Shown: piece by piece, positions 41,148 to 49,098 of the stretch
Numbering within the stretch: the first letter of the stretch is position 1
Layout of the letters: each line of letters begins with the position of its first letter
Position numbers and translations under genes: made by a program
Notes under the pieces: model-generated
Told to the model about the DNA's origin: nothing
What the model saw: the letters and a program-made list of their open reading frames with translations, nothing else
Databases searched by the model: none
Assembly (NCBI GenBank): GCA_964486935.1
Contig: CAZAPG010000003.1
Coordinates: 62,001 to 126,000, forward strand
Length of the DNA: 64,000 nt
Origin: CAZAPG01 sp964486935
Lineage (GTDB): Bacteria; Chloroflexota; Anaerolineae; 4572-78; J111
Reading direction: 5' to 3'

Positions 41148-44100
41148 TTACTTATCAATCGGCAGGCCGCTGGGCACCGACTCCGGGCCAAGATGTCCCA
41201 TTTCAACCGCCGCCGGGTCGGTGAGGGCATTCAAAAAGGCCAGCAGGTGAGCCACTTCTGTATCCGTTAGCTCTACCGGCGCGCTGACCACCGGGTCCAG
41301 ATTAGCCAGCACTGCGCCGAGGTAGGCTTCATCTCCGGTAAAACTATCCTGCAAATCCTCTCTAAGTTGCAACGGATTGTAGTTGCGTAGCGCCTGCTCC
41401 GGGTTGAGATGATGGCGCACCACCGCTTCCAGACTGGTGTAAGCCCCGGCGTGCGTCCACGGGCCGGTCAGGGCCACGTTGCGCAGCGGCGGCGTGCGAA
41501 AGGCGTAGTTATCGGTGGATTGGCCGCTGTGCGGGCCGCGCCCCAAATCGCTGCCGGGGTTGGTTGGAATGTTGCCGGGGCCAACCTGGGGCATTGCCAG
41601 TACGTGATGCTGCTGGTCGGTCAGCAGGTTGCCGCTGTGACACTGGCTGCACCTGGCCTTGCCAAAGAAAAGCAGCGCGCCCTGTTTGGCCTCGGTGGAG
41701 ATGGCGGCGTCATCTCCGGCCACGTAGCGGTCCCACGGCGTGTTGACCATTGTAAACGCATCGGCAATGAAGGCGGCAATGGCGTTGGCCGCGTGCTGAA
41801 ATTTCAGTTCGCCGGGGCGGGTGTCGGGATAGGCATTGTTAAACAACGCAACGTATTGCGGAATGGCCAGCAGCCGGGCCGTCAACGCGGCCCAAATGCC
41901 GGTAAAGTCCTCATCGTCAAGCCCGGCCAGCTCGTTATCAAATTTATCTTTGTCTGCTGGCATACCGCGCATCTCATCGCGGGCAGTGGCGGGGAACATA
42001 GCCAGCGCGGCCAGCAGGCTGTCCATCTCGCTGGCCGGAAGCTGGTCGCCCGCCGGGCTGACAAACCCCGTATCCGGCGAGCCGGCAACCCGGCTGTCCC
42101 AAAACATTGTATTCACGCCCGGCAGCCCCCGGTTGAACACCTCCGGCGAGTTGCGCGGATGCAGAATCCGGCCTTCGCCCAGAAAACGGTCCGGCCCAAC
42201 GCCGCCCACCCCGCCGGTGCCAACCGATACCGACAGACCATCGCTGGTGTGTTGCGACATCAAATGGCAGGTTGAACAGGAGGTGTCGCGGTTGCCGCTG
42301 AGGATTTTATCAAAAAAGAGCATCTGGCCCAGCGCCGCCTTGGCCGGGTCGGGGGGCGGGCCGGGGTCGATGGGGGTGATGCCGGCCTGCTCCAGGGTGT
42401 CGCGCAGCCGGTCATCCAGCCCCACCACCACCGGCCCGCTGCGGCCGTAGTTGGCGGCGGCCATGGTCAGGTCAAAAATATCAACCGTGCCGTCGGCGTT
42501 GAGGTCGGCTTGCGGGTTGCTGCTGCCGTAGCGGCTGCCGATGAGGGCCAGGTCAAAAATGTCTATCAGGTCATCGCCGGTTACATCGCCGCCCAACAGA
42601 GTGACGCTGCCCATGTCGAGTTCGGTAGCGTCCGGCGGCATATCGCCTTCGGCTTTGGCGCTAAGGTAGCCCGACGCCGACATTGTTAGCCGGTACGTAT
42701 TGCCGGGGGGGATGGTCATTTCAAAGGAGCCGTCCGGGTTGGGTTGAATTTGCTGGCCGTTGGCGTCCACCATTGCCGCGCTGTGGTCACTTCGACCCTG
42801 AAGCTGCACCTCTCCGTAAATAATTACTTGCGTGCCGCTGATGACTTCAACAGAGCCGGTGGGGCTAATTGCGGCGCTGATGGGCTGGCCGTCGGTGTTG
42901 GCCAGTTTAACCGTGTCCAGCGTTACCGTACTCTGGCCGACGGCTTTGCCGCGCCAGGTAATCTGGATAATGGAGCCGGTTCCGTCAAAAGGCGGGGTTG
43001 GGGCGGTGCGGGTTGCGCTGAATTTTATCTGGCCGCTGGCCGCCTCGTTTTCCACATCAAAAATTTCGACGCCGGCAAACACCGCGCCGGGGGCTACCTG
43101 CGTGCCGGGCGCGCCGGGGTCGGCATCTACTACCTCTATAATGGCCGGGTCGTAGCTGAGTTGCAACTCGACCCCAAACAGGCCGGTGATATTAGCCACG
43201 TCAACCGCCATCTGGCCGGTTTGGCCGACACGCAAATTGAGCGAGTTAGGGGCCAGATTCACCCGGGTTTCCGCGCCGGTATCGGCCAGCGACTCATACG
43301 CCTGCGACGCTGTGGCCGATTGCCCACCGGGGTTAGTAACAACCAGGTCGTACAGGCCCGGCGGCTGGGCAACGGGTACAATGGCTGTAAACTGGGTGGC
43401 AGTGCGCAGGTCGCCCAGGGCTAACGCCGTCTCCGGGCTGTTGGAGGCCACCAGCTTTACGCTAAAATTCTCATCCTCTGCTAAAAAACCGGTTCCGGTA
43501 ACTGTCAGCACTACCTGGCCGGTATTGAGACCGGAAGCGGGCGTCACGCTGTCGATGGTCAGCTCGTTGGGGGGTAGCTCGCAGGCTTCGATTTTTTCCT
43601 GGGCTACCAGCCGCATATCGGGTAGAAACGCTTCCAGCAGGTCGGCCTCTGCGCCGTAGCCCCGGCATTTTACCTGGCTGCGCCCGACAATGGTCGGCAG
43701 AATATCGTGGCAATACTCGCCTTCGCCCAGCGGGTCCAGCTCTTTTTGACCGACTTTCCAGGCAATCAATTGATTGCCTGCGTCCAGCATTTCTGCCGGC
43801 GGCTCGGCGGGGTTGATGCCGTAGCCGCAGTGGCTGCCGTAGCAGCCAATATAGCCAATGCCCATTGCCCCGCGATTAAAGCCGTCAAAGGCGGCAATCA
43901 CGTCATCGCCGCCGGCCCGGCCTTCGTAAATGTTGCCCAGCGGGTCGATTAGATAGTTGTAGCCAACATCGCCCCAACCCAGAATTTTGGCGTGAAAGTG
44001 CCAGATAGAGCGCACCACGGCGGCCCAATCGCTGGCCGAGTTGGGCGTGGCGGTGTGGTTGACCACAATGTGCGTAACCGGCCTGTATTTGGGCGGCCAG

Positions 44101-44855
44101 TAGGGGCTGGTTTGCCCGGCGGGGCAGCCCCAGGCCGCGCGGCTGATGATGGCGGGCCGGGCCGGGCATATGTTCACAGGGATACCCGGCGAGTTACTCT
44201 GCAATTGGGCGGCTGGCTGAATCTCGACGACCGGCCCCTGGCTGGTATCGTTAAAGAAGAGGGTGAGTTGTTGAAATTGAGGGGCCAGTTCGGCGGAGTC
44301 TGCCTGGAGGGTAAGCCGGAATTGGAGATGGGTTTGCTTTTGTTCAACCCACAGCAGCGGGCCGGCATACGCTCCGGTGGAGGTGGGGTATAGCTCTACC
44401 GGCACGGGCAACCAGTCGGCCCAACTTTCGCCATCTTCGCTCAGGCGGGCTTCAACGGATAGGGCTGCGCCGGGGGGGATGTCGGCCTGCCAGGCCAGCC
44501 CAATATCCGTGGTGAAATCCAGCGGCGAGCGAATGGGGCCGGAGGTGTAGCTGCCGGTCAGGTTATCTTCGGCCAGCGCCAGACCGGCCGGGGTTATTTG
44601 TATCCCTTCGGCTGCGCCGGTTTGTTCAAAATAGTCTGTGTTAATGACCACCCGCTGCGAGGCGACTGTCATCTGGCCATCGGCGGCCTGGTAGGTGGCT
44701 GGCTCAAACGTGAGCGCATCTTCCGGTTGCTGGGCTGTGGCGTTCCACCAGGGAGGCGTCAAGGCCGCAAAAACCAGGGTTAAAATTGTAACAAACCCGG
44801 CCAGAATGAGGCGGGGTTTTTTGGAAATTTTTGGTTGCAGGTTTTCTGTTTTCAT
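41148..44855 (-). CDS. Secreted PGRP-amidase / IPT / cohesin / dockerin / di-heme peroxidase fusion
   Basis: This 1235-residue protein has an N-terminal signal helix (about 17-42) and GGGGAG seven bases before its ATG. Domains in order follow. About 45-215 is a beta-rich region. About 235-400 is a peptidoglycan-recognition/amidase-2 domain (ISRAAWGCPAG, THIVVNHTATPNSASDW, VGYNYLIDPLGNIYEGRAGG). About 430-515 is an IPT/TIG domain. About 520-670 is a cohesin (NLRVGQTGQMAVDVANITG, VELQLSYDPAIIEVVDADPG). About 675-750 is a short beta domain with VQLQGRSDHSAA. About 753-805 is a dockerin with two calcium loops (DVTGDDLIDIFD, DLNADGTVDIFD). About 820-1220 is a MauG/cytochrome c peroxidase domain with two heme sites, CSTCH and CSQCH. 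It would act outside the membrane, binding peptidoglycan and other cohesin/dockerin partners and carrying two c-type hemes. I know of no described protein with this combination. No frameshift is seen. Confidence 0.88.
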   Translation of the reverse strand: MKTENLQPKISKKPRLILAGFVTILTLVFAALTPPWWNATAQQPEDALTFEPATYQAADGQMTVASQRVVINTDYFEQTGAAEGIQITPAGLALAEDNLTGSYTSGPIRSPLDFTTDIGLAWQADIPPGAALSVEARLSEDGESWADWLPVPVELYPTSTGAYAGPLLWVEQKQTHLQFRLTLQADSAELAPQFQQLTLFFNDTSQGPVVEIQPAAQLQSNSPGIPVNICPARPAIISRAAWGCPAGQTSPYWPPKYRPVTHIVVNHTATPNSASDWAAVVRSIWHFHAKILGWGDVGYNYLIDPLGNIYEGRAGGDDVIAAFDGFNRGAMGIGYIGCYGSHCGYGINPAEPPAEMLDAGNQLIAWKVGQKELDPLGEGEYCHDILPTIVGRSQVKCRGYGAEADLLEAFLPDMRLVAQEKIEACELPPNELTIDSVTPASGLNTGQVVLTVTGTGFLAEDENFSVKLVASNSPETALALGDLRTATQFTAIVPVAQPPGLYDLVVTNPGGQSATASQAYESLADTGAETRVNLAPNSLNLRVGQTGQMAVDVANITGLFGVELQLSYDPAIIEVVDADPGAPGTQVAPGAVFAGVEIFDVENEAASGQIKFSATRTAPTPPFDGTGSIIQITWRGKAVGQSTVTLDTVKLANTDGQPISAAISPTGSVEVISGTQVIIYGEVQLQGRSDHSAAMVDANGQQIQPNPDGSFEMTIPPGNTYRLTMSASGYLSAKAEGDMPPDATELDMGSVTLLGGDVTGDDLIDIFDLALIGSRYGSSNPQADLNADGTVDIFDLTMAAANYGRSGPVVVGLDDRLRDTLEQAGITPIDPGPPPDPAKAALGQMLFFDKILSGNRDTSCSTCHLMSQHTSDGLSVSVGTGGVGGVGPDRFLGEGRILHPRNSPEVFNRGLPGVNTMFWDSRVAGSPDTGFVSPAGDQLPASEMDSLLAALAMFPATARDEMRGMPADKDKFDNELAGLDDEDFTGIWAALTARLLAIPQYVALFNNAYPDTRPGELKFQHAANAIAAFIADAFTMVNTPWDRYVAGDDAAISTEAKQGALLFFGKARCSQCHSGNLLTDQQHHVLAMPQVGPGNIPTNPGSDLGRGPHSGQSTDNYAFRTPPLRNVALTGPWTHAGAYTSLEAVVRHHLNPEQALRNYNPLQLREDLQDSFTGDEAYLGAVLANLDPVVSAPVELTDTEVAHLLAFLNALTDPAAVEMGHLGPESVPSGLPIDK

Positions 44856-44875
44856 TGTTTTCTCCCCTGAAAGTA

Positions 44876-44953
44876 GACCCCCGCTTGCGCGACGGGTGGG
44901 GGTGGGTCAGTTTTTTATTCTCGATATCGTCCCATTGGGGCAGCCACACTCCC
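44876..44953 (-). repeat. Dispersed two-hairpin element, copy 3
   Basis: A variable first hairpin (GACCC 44876-44880 with GGGTC 44904-44908, or ACCCCC with GGGGGT) is followed by CAGTTTTTTATTCTC. The second small hairpin is around CCCATTGGGG, then GCCACACTCC. It fills the spacer between the M23-type and PGRP-fusion genes, in the 5' leader of the latter. A separate palindrome AAAACCT-A-AGGTTTT (44955-44969) overlaps the upstream gene's stop. Confidence 0.55.
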
Positions 44954-44967
44954 CAAAACCTAAGGTT

Positions 44968-46836
44968 TTATTGCCACTGCGTAATGGGGCCGCGCCGGCC
45001 GAAATTGGCGGCGGCCAGTGTCAGGTCAAAAATATCAACCCGGCCATCACCATTTATATCTGCCTGGGCATTACGGCTGCCGTAACGGCTGCCGATGAGG
45101 GCCAGGTCAAAAATATCAATCAGTTCATCGCCGGTTACATCGCCTCCCGGTAACATTACGCGGCCCAGGTTGATGCTTTGTGCCGTGGCAGATGGAGCGG
45201 CAGACTCGGCGCGGGCGCCCAGATAGCCGGGCGCCGTAATAGAAATCTGGTAAAGTGGCTGGGTGTCGGCCTGAAAGTTGCCGGTAGAGCCGGGTTGAAT
45301 TTGCTGGTTGTTAACTACTATGGTGGCCAGGCTGTGGTCTTTTCGCCCCTGTAGCTGCACCTGGCCGCGCAGTTTGAGCAGGTGAGGTATGTCGAAAACG
45401 GTAATTGTACCCTGACCGATAGGGGCTGAGATTGGAAAGGCGTGCTGGTCGAAAAGAAGGGCCTCTTCAAGCTCAAGGGGGGTGTCGCCGGCGGCCTCGC
45501 CGCGCCAGGCAATATCAACCAGCGAACCGGTTCCGTTAAAGGGCGCACCGGGGGGGAGTTCGGCCTCAAACTCGATGCGCCCCAACACGTTGTTGACCAT
45601 ATTTTGGGTAACAGTAAATACCGGGGCCTGGGTGAATATGTCGCCGGGAGCGATTTCAATGGTAGGGGTAGTGGCCGGCGTGGCATCAACTACACTGACG
45701 ATGGTGGGATCAAACCGCAAGGCAATGGAAACGCTGCCCAGGCCATAAACATCTACGGCCTTAACAGAGGTGAGGCCAATTTGCCCGCGCTTGAGTTTGA
45801 GCGAGTCTGGATAGAAGAGAATTTTTGTTTTAGCCGGGGGTAAATGGGTAATATGGCAGGCTTGATGGTCCAGAAAGTTGTTGCCAACCGTCAGGCAGTC
45901 AACCCGGATAATGTTGTGCGGCGAAACCATTTTGCCAAATTTGGGGCCGGTTTCGTAGGGGTTGTCATCAAAAATTTGCCAGCCGGAAAAGGTCAGGCCA
46001 CCAATCGGCTGGTCGACGCCCACCCGGCGCACCCAAAATTGCAGGTGAATCCCCTTGGCGGGCGCGCCCTCGTTTGAGGCCAGGCCAATTTTATCGCCGT
46101 GGTAGAGGTGCTGGCCCAGCGAGTGACGGAGGCTGCTTTCGGCCAGCGAATAGTAGCCCGTTTCCCAGCCGCCATAGTGGCGCAAGATTAGCAAATTGCG
46201 GTGCCGGTCTATTACAAAACCATTGGCGGCGGCGGTAACCGCGCGCTCCCGGCTGCCGGGCGGACTGAAATCAACCGGCTCGTCCAGGGCAAACGGGGCA
46301 AAATCTATCGCCTCGCGGCGCGGCCCGCCGTAAGGGCCGTGCAGAAATTTCCAGGTGATGCCCAGTGGGAAGGGCAGCCAGAACTCCGGGGGATAGTCGC
46401 CGGCTATGGAGACATTGTTTTCCAGATAGGGTCGGGCTTCGGCGGGAATGAGCGATTCCGGAGTGTCGGCCAGCCAATCTGAAAACTCAGTTGTTCCCTC
46501 GATGGCGACGGCCCAGGTTTCATCTTGCCAGCGGGCCAGACCAAGAAGGACATCCCAGGCGGGAGCGTCCGGCTCATTGGGCGGGATTACTCTAAAGTTG
46601 ACCAGCGCCCAATCGTCCTCAATCCGGGTGAGGCCAACTTCAAAATCATCGTTTGACCCGCGCCGGGCAAACGCTTCGCGGGCCGCCTGCCGCAGCAAAA
46701 AATCAAGGTCGTCAGCCGCGGCCTGGTCGCCCTCCTGGGCCAGAGCCGGACTCGTCAAAGCCAGCAAAAGGCTCAGAAGCAGCCCCAGTAAAACGGGCAA
46801 CTTGATTTTGCAGAAGCGTAACGCATTAAGTTTCAT
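44968..46836 (-). CDS. Secreted M23-like / cohesin / dockerin protein
   Basis: This 622-residue protein has a signal peptide (LLGLLLSLLLALTSPALAQ) and a ribosome site GGGAGGG before ATG 46836. Residues about 170-310 follow the LytM/M23 fold (REAIDFAPFALDEP, AAANGFVIDRHRNLLILRHYGGWETGYYSLAE, LYHGDKIGLASNEG, GIHLQFWVRR). The zinc-site residues look degenerate. The first HxxxD has Arg in place of His, and the closing HxH reads HLQ, so peptidase activity is doubtful and a wall-binding role more likely. A cohesin follows at about 342-475, then the beta domain VQLQGRKDHS and a C-terminal dockerin (DVTGDELIDIFD, DINGDGRVDIFD). The last three domains closely match those in the downstream fusion gene, which lies 112 bases away on the same strand. 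Confidence 0.85.
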   Translation of the reverse strand: MKLNALRFCKIKLPVLLGLLLSLLLALTSPALAQEGDQAAADDLDFLLRQAAREAFARRGSNDDFEVGLTRIEDDWALVNFRVIPPNEPDAPAWDVLLGLARWQDETWAVAIEGTTEFSDWLADTPESLIPAEARPYLENNVSIAGDYPPEFWLPFPLGITWKFLHGPYGGPRREAIDFAPFALDEPVDFSPPGSRERAVTAAANGFVIDRHRNLLILRHYGGWETGYYSLAESSLRHSLGQHLYHGDKIGLASNEGAPAKGIHLQFWVRRVGVDQPIGGLTFSGWQIFDDNPYETGPKFGKMVSPHNIIRVDCLTVGNNFLDHQACHITHLPPAKTKILFYPDSLKLKRGQIGLTSVKAVDVYGLGSVSIALRFDPTIVSVVDATPATTPTIEIAPGDIFTQAPVFTVTQNMVNNVLGRIEFEAELPPGAPFNGTGSLVDIAWRGEAAGDTPLELEEALLFDQHAFPISAPIGQGTITVFDIPHLLKLRGQVQLQGRKDHSLATIVVNNQQIQPGSTGNFQADTQPLYQISITAPGYLGARAESAAPSATAQSINLGRVMLPGGDVTGDELIDIFDLALIGSRYGSRNAQADINGDGRVDIFDLTLAAANFGRRGPITQWQ

Positions 46837-47170
46837 CTCAAAACCCTCCCCGCGTGTTTAAAGCAAAAAATCGCCCAAATTTTTAGGCGGGCAGGCACAA
46901 ATATGCCGGGAGCCATACCAGCCGGGGCGATGAATATTCAAACCGGGAACAGGACCAGGGTGGAGTCCAGCCAGCCAATCCGCGCAAAAATTGCGCGTTG
47001 GGCACAAGCTGGCCCAAAAAATATTGACCAGTCACAAGGGTGTCCTTCTTTAAGGTTGTTAAAGAGCAGTTGCCAAGAAGGGGCTTTGACAAGCCTGCTG
47101 TCAAAGCCCTCTTTATCAATTACGGTAAATCAGCCTGTCAGTCGGCCATTCGGCTCCGGGCGATTTGTCT
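46837..47170. other. Non-coding spacer within the cohesin/dockerin cluster
   Basis: This 334-base region lies between the membrane-anchored cohesin gene and the M23-like gene and holds no convincing gene. It contains a terminator-like hairpin (47081-47109), a GCGCAA/TTGCGC hairpin at about 46982-46998, and a C-rich hairpin region at 46880-46925 upstream of the M23-like gene. A stretch around 46950-47045 shares short blocks (GGYGGAG, AATCCGCG, CCCAAAA, TGACC) in the same order with 50380-50455, upstream of the first gene of the cluster. It may hold regulatory signals for the second transcription unit. Confidence 0.4.
47081..47109 (-). terminator. Hairpin after the membrane-anchored cohesin gene
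   Basis: GGGCTTTGACA and TGTCAAAGCCC form a perfect 11-base stem with a 7-base loop about 60 bases after the stop at 47171. The following tract is CTTCTT rather than a clean T-run, so termination may be partial. Confidence 0.45.
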
Positions 47171-47989
47171 CTACTTGAACGCGCTGGGTCGAGTTCCTGA
47201 TACGTGCCGGGGACGCGGCTGGGCAGGTTGGGGCGTTGCCGGTTGCGCGGGTTGGGTTTGGGGTCTGGTTTTGGTGGGTTGAATTTTGTTATTTTGCGAC
47301 TTGTTAAGGCCGCTAAAGGCTACCAGCGCAACCAGTCCAATAATGCCCAAAATGATAATGGCAGCAGCCACAATCCACCACGGAAAGTTGGGGCCGCTGT
47401 TAGCGGCGGGTGCGGCGTCGGCCCGATTGGAAGCGTCGCCGGCCAGGGCGGGTTGAGATTGCTGCGGGTTGGCGTCAATGGTAAACGGTATGGTTTGGCT
47501 GGGGATGGTTTGCAAATTGATTGCCACCAGTTTGGCCTTTTCAATATTGATGGTTGAAGGGGCATTTTGCAATTTTGTAAAGGCGATACGGGCTAATGGA
47601 CCACTGCCGCTAACCGGCGGGGCCGGATTGAGCAGCGTGAGGGCAAAGGTTATCGTTCCTTCGGCGTTGTTGACCTGGTTGGCTACCACAAAGCCCTTGT
47701 CGGCGGGTAGCAGCGTGCCGGCCTCAATTTGAAGGCCATCCTGGTTGGGGTTGGCATCTTGCGCGGCCAGCAAGGCCGGGTCAAATTTAAGCCGAAATTC
47801 TGCGCCATATAGCTCGGTAACATTTTCGGCAATTACATCAACGGTCAGGGCCGTTTCGGATGAGTCAACCGGTTGCAGATATACGCTGGCTCCATCCTGA
47901 GCCAGCGCCTGCGCGGCTGCGGTTGCCACAGCCAGGCTGGTTAAAATCAGGATAAGCGCGATTTTTAATAAAGTTTGACGTTGCATCAT
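47171..47989 (-). CDS. Membrane-anchored cohesin-domain protein
   Basis: This 272-residue protein has a signal peptide (LLKIALILILTSLAVATAAAQALAQ) and one cohesin-like beta domain at about 35-180 (VDVIAENVTELYGAEFRLKFDPALLAAQDANP, GTLLPADKGFVVANQ). A short Ala/Pro-rich linker, one transmembrane helix at about 203-227 (WWIVAAAIIILGIIGLVALVAF) and a basic Pro/Gln/Arg-rich tail inside the cell follow. It lacks a dockerin. The topology is that of an anchoring scaffoldin, which could hold dockerin-bearing neighbours at the cell surface. GGGGAAG precedes the ATG at 47989. It is the third gene of a run with the two paired cohesin-dockerin genes upstream, 41 bases away. Confidence 0.82.
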   Translation of the reverse strand: MMQRQTLLKIALILILTSLAVATAAAQALAQDGASVYLQPVDSSETALTVDVIAENVTELYGAEFRLKFDPALLAAQDANPNQDGLQIEAGTLLPADKGFVVANQVNNAEGTITFALTLLNPAPPVSGSGPLARIAFTKLQNAPSTINIEKAKLVAINLQTIPSQTIPFTIDANPQQSQPALAGDASNRADAAPAANSGPNFPWWIVAAAIIILGIIGLVALVAFSGLNKSQNNKIQPTKTRPQTQPAQPATPQPAQPRPRHVSGTRPSAFK

Positions 47990-48030
47990 TTTATCTTCCC
48001 CATTTTATCTGTTGCTGGTTCAGGCGGCGG

Positions 48031-49017
48031 TTAGGGTTGGCAAATCCAGGGATTGCCGGCGGAGGTCTGGCCAAAGTTGGCGGCCAGCAAAATCAGGTCC
48101 AAAACATCTACTTCAGGGTCATCATTCAGGTTGGCAGTTTCGCCGGGGGTGGTGCTGCCAAACACTGCGCCGATGGCTACGGCATCGGCCACGTCAATTT
48201 CGCCGCTGTCGTCAATATCGCCGGCCAGCAGAGTAACGCTTGCCAGCACGGTCAACTCGCTTTGATGCGACAGGTCGGTGCAGGTGGCGGCTAAAAAGCC
48301 GGGATGGCTGGCGGTAAGGGTGTACAGCCCAAACTCAACGCTTTCAAAAACAAAGTCGCCAAACGAATCGGTCATGGTCAACAGGCCGGCAAAATTGTCA
48401 ACGGTGTGGCCGGCCTGGTTGTCATCGGCGCGACCCTGAACTTTGACATTGCCGGCAATGCTGCCGGTTTGCTGGCCCAGCACCATTACATCAAGGCCAA
48501 TAATTTGGGCTACCGGCACGTTATTGCCGCCTTTGCGCCCCACCTTTACGCCCATTAGATTAAACGACGCGGAGTCGGGTTCGGTGACAACCTGGGCCTG
48601 AAACTCGGCGCTCAACAGGATGAGCGGGCCGGTCAGGTCATCCACATCACCTTCGCGGCTGGCCGCCACTTGAATCAGGCCATCGCCTACATCCAGCCGG
48701 GCGACCACGGGAAAGTCGGGACTCAGCGCCAGCGAGCCGTCGACCAGGGAAAAGATGGTGTCGTCCCAATCAAGCTCAAGCTGGTAGCCAAACATCCCCG
48801 GTTCGGGAATGTCGCTGGCAATGATTTCTACTAAAAAGGTGTCGCCATTATTTACCTGAGCGGGGCCGGTAATCTGGATGGTGAAGGGCGGCTCCTGGAT
48901 TTCGTCTATCAAAGCCAGGCTGACTGTTTGGGCGTTTGCGCCTGTGGCGCCGGCCAGCAGCCATAGCAGAATGGTGAGTCCTGAAATTATTTGAAATAAA
49001 TTGAAGCGGTTCAGCAT
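48031..49017 (-). CDS. Secreted cohesin-dockerin protein
   Basis: This 328-residue protein begins with a signal peptide ending LLAGATGANAQ. A cohesin-like domain spans about 40-185 (ITGPAQVNNGDTFLVEIIASDIPEPGMFGYQLELDWDDTIF, in which the 'VGDTF'-like start and YQLELDWD strand are typical). The QGR beta domain is at about 187-265 (VKVQGRADDNQAGH). A C-terminal dockerin at about 266-322 has first calcium loop DIDDSGEIDVAD and second loop NLNDDPEVDVLD; the second loop has Asn first and Pro at a usual Gly position, so it may bind calcium less well. It is paralogous to the next upstream gene over its whole length. GGAGAAAAACT precedes the ATG. Confidence 0.85.
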   Translation of the reverse strand: MLNRFNLFQIISGLTILLWLLAGATGANAQTVSLALIDEIQEPPFTIQITGPAQVNNGDTFLVEIIASDIPEPGMFGYQLELDWDDTIFSLVDGSLALSPDFPVVARLDVGDGLIQVAASREGDVDDLTGPLILLSAEFQAQVVTEPDSASFNLMGVKVGRKGGNNVPVAQIIGLDVMVLGQQTGSIAGNVKVQGRADDNQAGHTVDNFAGLLTMTDSFGDFVFESVEFGLYTLTASHPGFLAATCTDLSHQSELTVLASVTLLAGDIDDSGEIDVADAVAIGAVFGSTTPGETANLNDDPEVDVLDLILLAANFGQTSAGNPWICQP

Positions 49018-49030
49018 AGTTTTTCTCCGG

Positions 49031-49079
49031 CCAACAACCGCCGGCTGGCAAAGCTGACAGGGCAGCCAGCGGTTGTTGG
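49031..49079 (-). other. Intercistronic hairpin between the two paralogous cohesin-dockerin genes
   Basis: CCAACAACCGC (49031-49041) pairs with GCGGTTGTTGG (49069-49079), and GGCTG with CAGCC inside it. It lies just before the ribosome site of the downstream gene and could tune relative expression of the two paralogues or act as a partial terminator. Confidence 0.45.
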
Positions 49080-49098
49080 GTAATCGGACAGAGTTTGC

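Noticed and set aside
44876..44953. preQ1-type riboswitch from the hairpin plus AATAAAAAAC tail
   Set aside because: The A-rich tail is suggestive on the minus strand, but the loop sequences and the conserved pseudoknot partner are missing, and the same unit occurs before unrelated genes.
46883..47119. 78-codon minus-strand frame in the cluster spacer
   Set aside because: It has no signal, domain or ribosome site and overlaps a terminator-like hairpin.
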